Origin: Bettongia penicillata ogilbyi
Lineage: Eukaryota; Chordata; Mammalia; Diprotodontia; Potoroidae
Length of the DNA stretch: 64,000 bases
Direction: 5' to 3'
Assembly: GCA_023548195.1 (NCBI GenBank)
Contig: JAJHZJ010000009.1
Coordinates: 1,302,001-1,366,000 of the forward strand
The position numbers were made by a program, and so were the translations under genes. The notes beneath the pieces were generated by a model, which did no database searches, was not told the origin of the DNA, and saw only the letters and a list, made by a program, of their open reading frames with translations. Positions within the stretch are counted from its first letter, which is position 1. Each line of letters starts with the position of its first letter. Of the stretch, positions 1 to 10,705 are shown piece by piece.

Positions 1-164
1 GCAGCTCTCACTGATTGGCCAAGACAACTTTCACTTGCTCATTGTTTGGTTTCTGGTGGCTCAGGATGAATATAAATAGTCATCTAAACTCTAAGGGTCT
101 TCCCCTCCCAGACAGATGTATTTGAGAAAGCGAACTAGGCCATCTTATGCCTCCATTCTTAACT

Positions 165-440
165 AATTCTTAACTAGCCTTTAATCACTGAATGGGCATT
201 GACTCAGACAAACTGAGACCTGGGAAAGGCCAAGGTCTCCCACTACATCTGAGGCCATTGCCAGGCAGGTTGACCTATGGCTTGCCTCTAGACTTCAATG
301 GTTCCAGGGGAAAATGAAGCTGATGACTCTGCATAGCTCTTGTCACTTAAATCCAATTCACTTGTAAATCAGGATATCACCCTCCTGATGTCACTGGTCC
401 TCTTCAAGATGGAAGAAAGAGCAACAATTGTCTACAGGGT
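165..440 (+). repeat. SINE of a third tRNA-like family, tail part
   Basis: The text running from gagacctgggaaaggccaag to cacttaaatccaattcactt and then gatgtcactggtcctctt is repeated in diverged form near 54.0-54.3 kb and 60.0-60.26 kb. The shared tail differs from the Mar-1 and MIR tails, so I treat it as a separate family. The head is missing or decayed. The family name is not certain. Confidence 0.6.
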
Positions 441-760
441 GACATTTAAGATCTACCACAATCTGGTCTCAACTGGCCTTATTTCACCCCACTCCCCTTC
501 ATGAATTTTACATTTCAGCCAAACTGGCCTACTATCAGTTCTCCCCATTCACTTGCCAACCCCTTCTCCCATGCATTTGGTCTATTGATTCATCATCCCT
601 GGAATGTACTCCCCCCTCACCTGTCCTTTTAGGTCTCTTTTTGGCCTTCAAGAATGAGCTGAAATGCCACCCCTACTATGAAGCCTTCCCTAATTTCCAA
701 GGACTGAGAGTGCTCTCTCCCTCCCCAAATTTTTCAAGACATTTTATCTAGATCTCTTCT
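441..760 (+). repeat. L2 LINE fragment (3' region)
   Basis: The order of phrases is that of an L2 3' region: a piece like 'ccacaatctggt', then 'cagccaaactggcct', then 'ctggaatgtactcc', then 'gaatgagctgaaatgccacc' and 'gaagccttccctaa'. The same order recurs in other L2 copies of this window (14.5, 17.2, 36.9 and 47.6 kb). It is decayed and non-coding. Confidence 0.75.
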
Positions 761-835
761 TTGGCCCCATCAACCCTACAGTGTATCATATTTTTCAGTG
801 TGCCTTTTTATAATCCCCAAGAACCTCCTTTATAG

Positions 836-905
836 TGTAATATATTAATATATTATATACTATATATTATATACTATAGTAAGTACAGTATATTAATAGT
901 TGTGT
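836..905. repeat. AT-rich simple sequence
   Basis: Imperfect TA/TATTA runs (atattaatatattatatact). Low complexity only. Confidence 0.8.
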
Positions 906-984
906 CCCTAGTGCCCAGTAGTATTTTGTATATAGCAGGCTCTTTTTATCTTTTTCTTTAATTTTCAAGTAATAAGTGCTTTTT

Positions 985-1880
985 TAATTTATTTGTCTTT
1001 CACTAATTTCCCCTCCCCATTAAGTATAAAAAAAGATCCTTCAATGAATATCTACATGGTCTGACAAGATAAATTCCCACATTAGCCATGTCCAAAAATG
1101 TGTGCTGAAGACAGAAGTGGCAAACGACTTCGGTATCTCTGCCAAGAAAACCCCACAAGGAGTCATAAAGAGTCAGAAATGACTGAACACCAAGAACAAA
1201 AGCAAAAATGCATGTCTCTTTATGCATTTTAAATTCATCATTTTCTCCGTCAGGAGGTGAGCGACATACTTCACCTTCATTCTTTTGGACTCAAAGTTTA
1301 TCATTGTATGATAATACAATGAGTTCTAAAGGATGGGGTCTAAAGTCTCTCAATATTTTTTCTATAGGTTATTATTAAATAAATTGTTCTAGTTCTGTTC
1401 CTTTTTCTCTGCAATTTCATCATTTCTCATGGCATAATATTTCATTCAATTCATACACCAATATATGTTTAGCTATTCCATAAAAAGAGGATGAGCCCTC
1501 GGTTTACAATTTTTGATTACTATAAAGGAGCTGCTATAAATATTTTTGCATGTATAGATCCTTTTCCTCTTTTTCTGATCTCTTTTGGGTAGAAAAACCT
1601 AGTAGTGGCATAGAGAGGTGAGACGATATGCACGGTTCAATAACTTTCTGGGCACAGTTCCAAATTTCTTTCCAGAATGGCTGGACCGAGTCATACCTTC
1701 ACCAACAGCGTGACAGTGCATCTGTCTTCCCACCTCTCCTCCAACATTTGTCATTTTCCAATTTTGTCATGTTTGCGAATCTGATAGGTATGAAATAGAA
1801 CATCAAAGTTTCTTTAATTTGCACGTTCTAATTATTAGTGATTTAGAGCATTTTTCTATGTGATTGTGGATACCCCAGGA
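985..1880 (-). repeat. L1 LINE 3' end, interrupted by a Mar-1 SINE
   Basis: Read on the plus strand this is the reverse complement of an L1 ORF2 end and 3' region. Phrases such as 'gagctgctataaatatttttg', 'tccagaatggctgga', 'tcaccaacagcgtgac' and 'attagtgatttagagcattt' match the other minus L1 ends here (21.4-22.3 and 54.3-55.0 kb). A Mar-1 piece at about 1104-1205 splits it. It is 5' truncated and has no usable frame. Confidence 0.8.
1104..1205 (+). repeat. Mar-1 CORE-SINE, 3' part
   Basis: Holds the Mar-1 tail: 'gtggcaaacgacttcggtat', 'gccaagaaaaccccac', 'gtcataaagagtcagaaatg', 'actgaacacc'. The tRNA-like head is absent. It lies inside the L1 copy, since L1 text continues on both sides, so it arrived later. 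Confidence 0.75.
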
Positions 1881-1892
1881 TCTTAATAAATG

Positions 1893-2285
1893 GAGAGATA
1901 GCATGGTCTAGTGCAGTGGTATCGAACTCAAACAGAAACAGATGCCTGAGGACCACATATTGTCTTAGAAAACCATAAATAAACATTATCTGGGCTCTAT
2001 TTTATTTTTATTTTTTTGTTAAACATTTCTCCATTATATTTTAATTTGGTTTGGAGTGAGGGGACCCACTCAGAGGAGTTTTGGCAACACTGAGTTTGCT
2101 ATCTCTGGTCTAGAGGATAGGGCAGAGACTGAGAGTCAGGAAGACTTTAAATCATATCTCAGTACAAAGAATGAAAAAATCCCTACTTGCAATTGAACTG
2201 ATGTTCCAAAGGAAAAGCAGCGATCTAAAAATAAAGGAGTTGGATTCAATGGCCTTTTGTGGTTCCAAATCTAGGATCCTATAAA
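1893..2285 (+). repeat. SINE split by a hAT element
   Basis: The head 'agatagcatggtctagtg' is at 1895-1913. The continuation 'gataggg...gagagtcaggaagac' resumes after the hAT element and its target duplication at 2116. The end 'ggttccaaatctaggatcct' matches the tail of SINEs that finish with ggtcccttccagctctagatc. The two halves were once one copy. Confidence 0.65.
1914..2107. mobile_element. Short non-autonomous hAT transposon with 8-bp target duplication
   Basis: Starts cagtggtatcgaactca and ends tgagtttgctatctctg, imperfect terminal inverted repeats of the cagtggtgtcaaactc type seen again at 23.46, 25.6 and 32.3 kb. Flanked by gtctagtg (1906-1913) and gtctagag (2108-2115), 7 of 8 identical, the length expected for hAT. 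At 194 bp it cannot encode a transposase. Confidence 0.8.
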
Positions 2286-2317
2286 ATGTTTGTGGAATGA
2301 GTTGGAGTTCACGTTAT

Positions 2318-2490
2318 AAGATTTAGAACTGAAAAGATCTTAGAAATCATTTAGTCTCACTGTCTTATTTTACAGAAGAGAAAATGGAGACCCAGAGAGG
2401 GAAAGCAATTAGCACAAAGTCACACAGGTACTAATTGAACTGGAATTCGGTCCTAATGGTTTAATTTCAAATACAGTACTTCTTTCCAGC
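2318..2490 (-). repeat. MIR-type CORE-SINE fragment
   Basis: Reverse-complement CORE text: 'ttacagaagagaaaatggag', 'cccagagaggg', 'agtcacacaggtactaattg'. Old and diverged. Confidence 0.65.
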
Positions 2491-2579
2491 TCTGCTTATT
2501 AAATAGGACCCAATCATTCATTAGTATATGGAGCTCTCAACTGAGGAAACTCCCTCTATCAATGCAGGTTAACACCTTC

Positions 2580-2705
2580 TTTGAAAATTATAGCCTTAGA
2601 AAGCATAGAGAGGTTCAGTAACTTGCCCAGGGTCACACAGAGGCAGAACTTGAACTCAGGGCTTTCTGATTCCAAGCCATCATTCCATGGGATAGAGAGG
2701 ATTCT
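2580..2705 (-). repeat. MIR-type CORE-SINE fragment
   Basis: Contains 'gaggttcagtaacttgccca', 'gggtcacacagaggcagaac' and 'ttgaactcagggctttctga', the antisense MIR order. Confidence 0.65.
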
Positions 2706-2707
2706 TA

Positions 2708-2766
2708 TACATATACATGTACGCACATGCACACACATGCACACACACATACACACACACACACAT
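2708..2766. repeat. (CA)n-rich microsatellite
   Basis: Interrupted CA repeats with AT and TG interruptions. The reading frames over this tract (poly His-Thr or Cys-Val) are artefacts of the repeat. Confidence 0.9.
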
Positions 2767-2787
2767 GGAATACTTGAAGCTTTGGTT

Positions 2788-2945
2788 TAGTTCAAGAGCA
2801 CTGGGCTGGGAGCCAGGAGACCTGGATTCTAGTCCTAGCTCAACCACTATGTGACTTCAAACAAGGACTTAGTTTCTGTGAACCTTAGATTCTTGATATA
2901 TAAAATGGAGGGTAGGGGGTCTCTCAAATGATCTCTTTTATTGCT
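2788..2945 (+). repeat. MIR-type SINE fragment
   Basis: Sense order: 'gagcactgggctgggagcca', 'ctggattctagtcctagctc', 'ctatgtgactt', 'ataaaatggagggt'. Confidence 0.7.
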
Positions 2946-2969
2946 AACATATTTTGGTTTCCACCCAAA

Positions 2970-3125
2970 TCTGTGAAATCATAGAAATTTTAGAGTTAAA
3001 AGGACCTTAGATATATCTAGTCCTTACGATATGAAGAAAATATGGGCCAGAGAAATGAGGTGATTTTTGGGGGGCAGAGAATTAGAACTCGTCTCCATAT
3101 TCTCAATTTAGTTTTCTTTCTACTA
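2970..3125 (-). repeat. Old SINE/LINE relic of the 'atcatagaaattttagagtt' type
   Basis: 'aatcatagaaattttagagt' then 'aaaaggaccttagata' then a decayed 'aagaaaatatgggccagaga' is the same order as at 8.87, 15.3, 18.64, 40.8, 44.34, 50.9 and 51.67 kb. Confidence 0.5.
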
Positions 3126-3720
3126 TGTTCCATAATTTTTAAAAAATAGTTTAAATGTTTACTGGGTCCAGTCCAGGGCCATTTTTAATTTATTAAGCTC
3201 TTTTTTTTCTCTCTATCTCTTTTGAGCATAGTTCCTTTTCCAAGGAGTCTTCCTGGAAAGCAAGGTAAGAAAACAGATTGGTACATCAACTGTGTGTGGG
3301 CAAGTGATTTATTTGAAATGTGACTAAACAAGACACACACCTGTCTATTGAAATGTAATCACAGAATTATCAGGGACTCAGATGCCAGTTTCTACAAGAT
3401 GTTATTAGGATGACAGTATCTCTCCATCTATTTATCTGAGATTTGGGAGAGATGGGGGGGAAGAGTGAGGATAGGGTGGGGGGTTGATTATGTTTGCAAA
3501 ATGTTATTTCTACACAGTATATGCTTCTGCATGCATGATGTAACTTCAGGGACACATAGAAGTTATTCAATCTCTACCTCCCCCTAGCCCAACAATATTT
3601 TCTCTCCCATCCAGTCTACTGATGCCAGAAATTTCATAATTAAAACTTCATTTAGAGTCAACAAAATAAGGCCATGTCTCTCATTAAAATGCAGATCCCC
3701 TAAGGAGAGTTAACACATTA
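3126..3720. other. No recognised feature
   Basis: No repeat, RNA gene or convincing open frame seen. Contains a short G-rich run (gggtggggggttg near 3475) and pyrimidine-rich stretches only. Confidence 0.4.
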
Positions 3721-4440
3721 AACCTCATCAGTCATTTCCATCTCAATAAGAACAAATTTACTTTGGTGTCCCAATGGGTCTATGATCTCATCAGTGAGGG
3801 TGCTCCCAGATCACAATCCATCCATGTCTGCCAGTCTGGTATAGCTCCTGTCCATATTGTCCTGTAAACCCTCCACAGAGGATCCATCCAATGTGACAAA
3901 CACTCTCTTAACATATGCATGGGTACCGAGGAAATAGTCAGCATCCATCTGTTAGCCTCCTTCCTTATAAGGCTGGCCCATCTTTTTTCTAGTCATTCAT
4001 TGCTGTGATGACCATCCTCTACATCTCCTTCTCTGTGTAATTTCTCTTCTATGATGTGTTACAACCTGTTGTCTTCCACCAGGTACCTCCACATTTCCCT
4101 TTAGATAATTCTCACCTTCAGATTCTCAGACCTGCATATTCACTAGAACATCATTGTTTGTGTTCAAAAGATGGGATTTTGTTCCTGGAGAAGTTTAGGG
4201 TCATTAAAAGAACTATGCAATTTCCCAAAAGATGAGCTTTACGGGTCACTCATCCAATTATATATCTGGATAATTGACATCTTCGTCCGTTTTGTTATTC
4301 CTTTATGGATAATTAGGTCAAATGAGTTTATGGAATTCTTTTCTGAGATCAGGTTTGAAAAGGGAAAGTTGGAAGCCACTAGGCTTTGGGCCAAAGAAAG
4401 AAAACTAATGAGGGAGCAAAAAGTATAGAAATAGAAATCT
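3720..4440 (-). repeat. Possible RTE-type LINE relic (C-terminal ORF remnant)
   Basis: The minus strand over about 3730-4080, read through stops and shifts, gives a decayed pattern with RW...IR...NRW...HWMDPLW...W...W. That resembles the end of RTE/Jockey-type LINE proteins after the reverse transcriptase. An 85-codon plus-strand frame at 4171-4428 has no recognised homologue and is probably chance. The family call is tentative. Confidence 0.35.
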
Positions 4441-4486
4441 GGGACCTCTGAAGATTTTATGTTACAGCTGACTTTTCTTTCTTTCT

Positions 4487-4545
4487 TCAGTACATAGCAT
4501 AGTGCCTAGCACATAGTAAGCACTTAATAAATGCTTGCTGGCTCA
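4487..4545 (+). repeat. L2 LINE 3' terminus
   Basis: 'catagtgcctagcacatagt' followed by 'aagcacttaataaatgcttg' is the typical L2 3' end, seen more than ten times in the window. Confidence 0.75.
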
Positions 4546-4799
4546 CTATTTATATACAGCACATTGCAGCAGCTTTATGAATTAATGTGAAAAACTTAGT
4601 AATCCCAACAATATTTTTTTATTATTGCTAAGCTTGTCTCACCCTCACTCCATAATTTCTCTACTCCAACTGCCTGGTAGCATCCAAAAAAAAAACCAGA
4701 ATAGAATAAGGGTCAAAAGTTAACTAAGGAAGAGAAGCAGTGTCTTCTTACTAACAGTTTCTTCATTTTTCAAATATTCCTCTAAGACTCCTAATTTCT

Positions 4800-5032
4800 G
4801 TCTTTTTCAATATACATTTGGTTTTTTAAATAATATTTTGATTTTCCCCAATTACATGTAAAAACAATTTTTAGCATTTTTTTAAAAAAAGCTAAATTTT
4901 CTCTCTCCTTTCCTCCCCTGTTCCCTCCCTGTGACAGTAAACAATCTGATATAGAATATATGTGTGCATTTATGTAAAACATTTCCATCAATACATATTT
5001 GTTTACAACATGTGGATCCCCCTTCTGATGTG
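4800..5032 (-). repeat. L1 LINE 3' end fragment
   Basis: Shares 'ttttccccaattacatgtaa', 'aaaacaatttt', a run of 'ctccctccctg' type text and 'gtaaaacatttccat' with the better preserved L1 3' end at 54.32-54.5 kb. T-rich start corresponds to an antisense poly(A). Confidence 0.7.
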
Positions 5033-5990
5033 AGCTCCAGAGGATCACATCAAGTTCAAGGCATTCTGTGAGTCAGAACCAACTCAATATCATAATTAAT
5101 AAATCTCTACCAATGTGCTTGCTTTTATCAGCCAACCAGGGTGTATGTTCAAAACAAAGATATTTAATCAATCGTGCACATTTTTCCACAGGTTGTCAAC
5201 CCACCAAGGGGGATGGCATAGATTAAGAGAACATCTGATATGGGAACATGTAATGAAGTAATGCATATGGACATTACACATTCGGAAAATCATGTGGCAA
5301 GGGTAAAACATGTGGAGGGATATATGTAACCAGCAAACATTTCTGACACTTTAGATATCCTCTGATGATATTATCACACTGTTCCCCTTTGGGTTATGTA
5401 TCTGTACTCTGTATCCTGTCATTTCATCAGCACTACCTGATCCTTTTTCATATCATATCCTGGAGTATAGTACCTAGGAAGCCTCTCCCTGACAGGAAGC
5501 TCTTTTAATGCAAAGCAAAGAGTTATAAGCCACCAAACTTAGACAAACAACCCACATGACTATTATGAGCTTAAAATGCAAAAATGAGTGCCTCAGACTA
5601 AGATTGTCTATTATTTTAACAATCTTTCTCCTTTTGTTTATATGAGGTTCTTGGCCTCGGGTAATTATGGACTGGAAATTTCCTTCTTAAGTACAGTTAA
5701 ACTGATTCTAAGTCTACATATCCAAAAGCCATTTTGTTGAATTACCTCCCCTCAATCACCCACCCCCCCCCGAGAAAAACTCACAAGATTGTGATGATAA
5801 GGCTCCTAGGACTCCCAAGGTCTTCTTTGATTGACATGTAAATAGATCTGAGTCAAGAAAAAAGGTATGTTCATCAGTCTCAGTTTCTGTTTCATACTTT
5901 TTTAAAAATGCATGTATAACAAAAATAAAATCTGTGATCTCTTAAGCTGCACTCAGATTACTATAAAATTTTCTGATCTTCTTAAATATC
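5033..5990. other. No recognised feature
   Basis: About 950 bp without a repeat I can name. There is an eight-to-nine C run near 5763, but no open frame of interest. Confidence 0.35.
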
Positions 5991-6112
5991 CATGCAACAA
6001 ATATTAAGTACCCACTATGTGTCAAATAAAAAGCAAAATCCTTGGAAGAGATGCAAAATCTAGATAACACAGGACCTATCCCTATGGAACCTTCTGTCTA
6101 GTAAGCCTACAA
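5990..6112 (+). repeat. Old LINE 3' fragment of the 'ctactatgtgccaggcactg' type
   Basis: Text like 'aacaaatattaagtacccac', 'tatgtgtca', 'acaggacctatccct', 'ccttctgtctagtaagcc' follows the order of the fragments at 12.05, 37.2, 48.34, 49.84 and 52.77 kb. Confidence 0.5.
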
Positions 6113-6117
6113 CAAGA

Positions 6118-6325
6118 AGAGCTGATGTCTATACAGTGCTTTAAGATTTGCGAAATATGAGCCTTGAAACTCTGTGGAAGCATTATCACCATTTTATAGA
6201 TGGGAAAGTAGGGCTCAAGAGATGCTAGGTAACTGACCCATAATCTTACAGCTAATAAGTATCATAGGCAGAATTTCAGTTGATCGTCCTGAGTCCAGAA
6301 TCCCATCCACAATGCCACAGTGTTA
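6118..6325 (-). repeat. CORE-SINE (MIR type) fragment
   Basis: 'tacagtgctttaagatttgc', 'attatcaccattttatagat', 'cttacagctaataagt' and 'gagtccagaatcccatcca' give the antisense order: tail first, then CORE, then head. Confidence 0.65.
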
Positions 6326-6399
6326 GGACACTAGCCCAAATAATTTGAAAACACAATGTTATGTGGTCTGTGTATCATGTTTTCAAAAGATAGGAAGCT

Positions 6400-6849
6400 G
6401 ATACAGAATGGCAGGAACTGGATGGTGAAAAGCAGCTGGTGAAAAGACAAGTGACATCACTGTCTTCCCTACGCCCTGAGAACACATTCTTACTTATTCT
6501 CTGTAAATGGCCAAGTGCCTATGTCCAAGATTGGCCAGGATGCCTTCATAAACTGGCTGAAACCCTAACGGAAGTTTCCTTTTTTCTTCTCCATTTTTCT
6601 CCTCTCTCCACGTCCTTTTTGAAAGCTACACAGCTCTTCATATCGCAAATACAAATGCAGCTAACAGACAGTGCCATGGAGATGAGAGCTGCAAAGTATT
6701 TAAGGTTTAGAAAAGAAGCTTTGTCCAAATGTCAACACCACTGCTCAATTTCCTTCAAACCAGAATGTTAAAGAGCTCTCTGTCTATTTCAACTCAACTA
6801 GCAATGACATCAAAACCTCTTGATAGAACCTCATCTCAAGAGGACGGTG
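6400..6849. other. Unassigned non-repeat stretch
   Basis: A 110-codon plus-strand frame (6439-6771) is the longest frame here, but it shows no motif, no clear splice context and no family I recognise. Probably chance. Confidence 0.3.
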
Positions 6850-7130
6850 GAAAAAGAGCAAAAGGTGGAGGATGTCACCCAGGAGAACAGTCAGAAAGGA
6901 CAGTGTCCAGGGATGGACATTTACCTCAACGCTTCATCACCCAGATCCTGGTGGGAAAGAGAACCTTAAAGGTTAGAAGGGTGTTTATCCTGTCTACTTT
7001 CTTTCTGTGGGATTTCCCACTGTTCTAACTGGTCTGCCTTTTTTCAGCTGGCCTTTAAAGCTAAGCTTACAGACACATAAGTTAGAGAAAGCTTGAAACC
7101 TTGGAAAAGGTTGTTTGTTGTTTTTAAAAA
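6850..7130 (+). repeat. Unit 1 of a diverged local duplication
   Basis: Aligns with about 7320-7600. The best block runs from agaacagtcagaaaggacag here against agagcaggcaaaaaagacag there, 26 of 33 bases identical without gaps when extended through gtccag..atgg. The shared order continues with 'gcaaaag', 'tcaccca' and a 'ttggaaaagg' end. Not a repeat I can name. Confidence 0.5.
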
Positions 7131-7319
7131 TAGGAATGGGGTGAGGGCTGAGTCAGGGGAATAGAAATATACACAAGACATTTTTAGTGCCCTTTACCAA
7201 TGAAAAAGTCAGGAGCAAAACAAGATTATATTATGGATAATTCAGTTGGCTCATAAAATTAGCATATTGGCATAGTTTCAATTTTGAAAGCTTATTTTTT
7301 TAAATGGAAAAAATCAGGA

Positions 7320-7600
7320 AGATACTGGCTAGGGGAGCAAAAGCCAGATGAAGTCACTTAAGAGAGCAGGCAAAAAAGACAGGGTCCAGATATGGTCTTC
7401 AATCTATGTCACCCAAATTTTGGTTGGGGTGGAAATTTGGGAGGCTAAAGGGTTGAAGGTGGGGGAGTTGAAAGTGATTTTCTGAATTTTTCTGTTGTGT
7501 TTATATTTTTCTCCCAACCTTATTCACATTTCTAGCCAGGTTGTAAGGAGCAGCTTGGAAAAGATTTAAGGTTTGGATTAAAAGAGTTGTTCAGCTTTAG
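7320..7600 (+). repeat. Unit 2 of a diverged local duplication
   Basis: Partner of the 6850-7130 unit, about 475 bp downstream in the same orientation. Could be a tandem segmental duplication or two copies of one unnamed interspersed repeat. Confidence 0.5.
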
Positions 7601-8289
7601 GCTCTTATCCTATTAACTCCCCAACCCTTGGCCCCTGGGGCTGGGTTACTCATGTAATGTGCTGTAACTGAGCTCTGGGCTTTATGCCCTGCTCTTCCAG
7701 TTTTAAGCCAAGTCCTGAGGCAGCCATAGAGACAAGGTACTCCAGGTAGGCAGCATAAGTGAGACAGACTGAGGGTAATGGGCATTATGTCATATCCCCT
7801 GAAAATCGCCAAGAGTTGTCTACATAAAAACCCTCAGTGTGGAGCAGACTCTGAAAGGACCTGAGGCAGTTAGAGGCTGAGCTCCACAGGGTTCTAATAT
7901 TCCTTTTCTCCTTTTCCAGCTGCCTCTACTCTGAGCCCTCAGGGCAAGATTTATGAGGGGCAGTAACCGTAGGCTGAAGTGCCTGCAAACCTAGTTGGTC
8001 AGAACTTTGAGTCAAAGGCTCAACTAGTTTTTACTTTGATGCTTCGCACAAAGACAAGACTCTTGGGTGCTTTGGGTTGGGGCTTGGGAGATCATTTCAT
8101 CCACCCTCTTGCTCAGACAGGCATGCCTATAAAGCAAAATCCCAAAAGGCCAAAGAGAAGGTGTTCTGTCAGCCTCCCACTCCCATTCACCACAATGAGG
8201 TCTCCAAGCCTGAGAATAAAGACACGGAAAGTCTCAGATTTCCCAAGGTTTCCTGACCAATCCCAAATCAGTTCTGCAGGCAACTAGAA
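7601..8289. other. Unassigned stretch with a weak promoter-like spot
   Basis: Contains 'gtctacataaaaaccctcag' near 7819 (TATA-like) and a pyrimidine tract ending 'ctccttttccag' at about 7919 that could serve as a splice acceptor. A 102-codon plus-strand frame starts at 7979. None of this is convincing as a gene. Confidence 0.25.
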
Positions 8290-8620
8290 TTAGAAACATG
8301 AAGACCCAAAGTATAATTCTGCCTCGGATAGTAGGCGTGTGACCCCAGGCAAATCAGTTGACTTCTTTCAGCTTATTTCCCATTTGTAAAACGGAGATGA
8401 TAATAAAGCTTAGCTTGCTGCAGTGTATCCTCACAACAACCTGGCAAGCTAAATTTTATTATCATCCCCATTACATATATATGTATGTAATATAATATAA
8501 TACAGTATAATATGTGACATGATGCATATAGAACTGTATAATATACATATATGGCATTTTGCAAACTTTAAAGTACTGTCAGTTATTATTATCAATTATT
8601 GTAGCTATGAGCCTCGGGGG
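8290..8620 (+). repeat. MIR-type SINE with an AT-rich microsatellite inside
   Basis: Sense CORE 'gtgtgaccccaggcaaatca' and 'gtaaaacggagatgataata' come first, then TA-rich simple sequence (about 8475-8555), then 'ttttgcaaactttaaagtac' and 'ttattattat' of the tail. The middle also has antisense-like text, so two copies may be mixed. Confidence 0.55.
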
Positions 8621-8781
8621 GGGGAGAAATTAGATAGGAGGAATAAATAATAGAGAATTTAGAGAAGTATAGTATTTTTCCTAAAAACCTCAAGTCATTT
8701 ACTAAGGTCCATATAGTTGGTAAGATAGGCAGTTTGGAGAGAACAAGCTTCAGGATCGTATACTCCCAGGGTAGATAGATG

Positions 8782-8783
<2 letters not shown>

Positions 8784-8834
<51 letters not shown>
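8784..8834. repeat. (GT)n microsatellite, about 25 units
   Basis: Uninterrupted GT run of about 51 bp, the longest pure dinucleotide GT tract in the window. Likely length-polymorphic. Confidence 0.97.
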
Positions 8835-8836
<2 letters not shown>

Positions 8837-8861
8837 TCCTTAACAGGGATTGTATAGAACG

Positions 8862-9060
8862 CAGAATCAGATTGAGAGCTGGAAAGGCCCTCAGGGGTTA
8901 TCTAGCCCAAAGTTTTTTACAGATGAGGAAATGGAAGTCAAGGGCAGTTAAGTGATCTGATCATCGTCATTACATTTAGTAAAGGTCAAAGGTGGGATTT
9001 CAACTCATTTTCTGGGTCTATAGCTAAGGTTCTTTTGCCTGTACTACCTGATTCTCTTAA
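8862..9060 (-). repeat. MIR-type relic
   Basis: 'agattgagagctggaaaggc', 'ttacagatgaggaaatggaa' and a decayed 'tgggatttcaactcattttc' are in antisense order. Confidence 0.6.
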
Positions 9061-9785
9061 CCTACACATTAGATTGTGTGTGTCCAGTGTGTAGGGCAGC
9101 CCAATTCACTTCCTCCTAGCCCACTGTGCGCTGGCTCACCCTTGTAGACCAATACTCCCTATCTTTAAGTGCTATATTGGGTTGGTGGGGGGTAGGAATG
9201 GAAATCAGAAGAGAGAAGAAGTTACTGAATACAAGTCTCAACCAAGGGCCAGTCATGGATAGGTAATGACAGTCTTCTTTCCTGTTTATTAAGGGGCCCT
9301 GGTAAGAGAGTTAACTAACCCCAATCATCCAGAATTCTTAAGTGCCCAAGTGACTCAAAAGTCTTTCTCCTTATTTACTAGAGATGCCCCAGTTTCTGAG
9401 TATGTTCAGAACTCCGACTAATTATCAAGGAATTGTGATGTTACCTTTGACTTTTCTCAGTTTTTGCAGCAACTGGGAGTATCAGTGTGGCATAAAACCA
9501 TCTAGTATAAGACCAAGCGACCAAGTACAAATGTCAGTGTTCATCTACATAGTAAAAATTAGTAATATATATATAAAATATAAAAAAATAAAAAACATAA
9601 CTTTAAAATTTTAGATGGAAAACAAATAGAAACAAAAGCTTTAACATGTTCTTTCACCTCTTAAATTACCATGCGTATGATATTGGGGTACATACACTCT
9701 ACTTTGAAGACAACTGGCCTAGCATATCCCTTGCGTCTTGGCAAGATTGCTTCCAAACATTAGTCATAACTCACAATTACACTTT
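9061..9785. other. Unassigned, mostly non-repeat
   Basis: No repeat recognised from 9061 to 9540 apart from short G-rich text. A/T-rich simple sequence lies at about 9560-9600. A 76-codon frame at 9384-9614 runs into that tract and is not supported. Confidence 0.35.
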
Positions 9786-9789
9786 CCTC

Positions 9790-9965
9790 AAAACAATTCC
9801 TGTGAGATAGGTAGGGCAGGCCGAATTATACCTGTTGAATAGATGAGGAAGTTGAGGTTCCTTTGGATGACTTGTCCAAGACCACACAGCTAATTAGTGT
9901 CAGAATCAGGATTTGAATTCAGATTCTGACTAGCAAATCCTATACTCCTTCTATGCCTCATGCCA
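9790..9965 (-). repeat. MIR-type CORE-SINE fragment
   Basis: 'tcctgtgagataggtagggc', 'agatgaggaagttgaggttc', 'ccaagaccacacagctaatt', 'ggatttgaattcagattctg'. Confidence 0.7.
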
Positions 9966-10504
9966 TCTTTCCACGATAGTCCAGACTCAGGTAAATGCCA
10001 CCTTCTCCTCAAATCTCCGAGATCTGTCTATGAAAAACCATCATGGCTGGGAAGATCTTTCTCATCCATCTATATTCCTTCCTCTTTCTCTATTGCAACT
10101 AGCACAGTGGCAGAGGTAGGAAAGGAGCGGTTTAGCTTCCTGCTGCTTTTCTCATTACTTCTCTGTCCCCGTTTTTCCCAGCCTCACACACCAAGATCAC
10201 TAAGCAGAAAATAGGGCACTGGGCTGCCCCCAAAGCTTTGATCCCTCAGAGTTCTGCCCTACCAACAAAATGAGGTCACCCAGTCAAAAAGGGAAGAGTG
10301 GCCAAACTCAGTTAGCCACAGGTGAGAGCAATAAGCAAAAAGAAAACACCAGAAGGGATGAAGGGGGTTTAAAATAATTCAGGGAAACGGGATGGATTGG
10401 AATTTGGAGAAAGAAATGAAAAATATTTCCCCCTGTAATTGTTCATTCTCTCATTTGGTATTTGCTTATCTAACAGACTACTGTGTGCTGTAGTCTGCAG
10501 GGCA
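9966..10504. other. No recognised feature
   Basis: Non-repeat by eye. An 84-codon plus-strand frame is Ser/Leu/Phe-rich and unsupported. Confidence 0.35.
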
Positions 10505-10705
10505 TCATAGGGTGCCTAGAATATGGTTTCTGATACCAGAATAAGGAAGAAGAGTTCAAATCCCACCTTTGCCACTCCATAGCAGTGTGACCATAAATAA
10601 ATGAAAAACAGGGACACTCATACCTATAGTACTTGCTTTATTAACAAGGTTGTTGTGAGACTCAAGTGAGATGAAAGTTATGATCCTAACAAAGTCCCCA
10701 CAATA
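10505..10705 (+). repeat. MIR-type SINE
   Basis: 'agagttcaaatcccaccttt' (B-box region), 'agcagtgtgaccataaataa', 'ttaacaaggttgttgtgaga' and 'gtgagatgaaagtta' give head, CORE and tail in order. Confidence 0.65.

Noticed and set aside
6439..6771. 110-codon plus-strand frame in non-repeat DNA
   Set aside because: A minus-strand frame overlaps it, and there is no domain, no splice context and no coding-type composition that stands out.
7800..7960. TATA-like word followed by a splice-acceptor-like tract, as in a small promoter and exon
   Set aside because: No open frame of interest or initiator context follows, and such words occur by chance in 64 kb.
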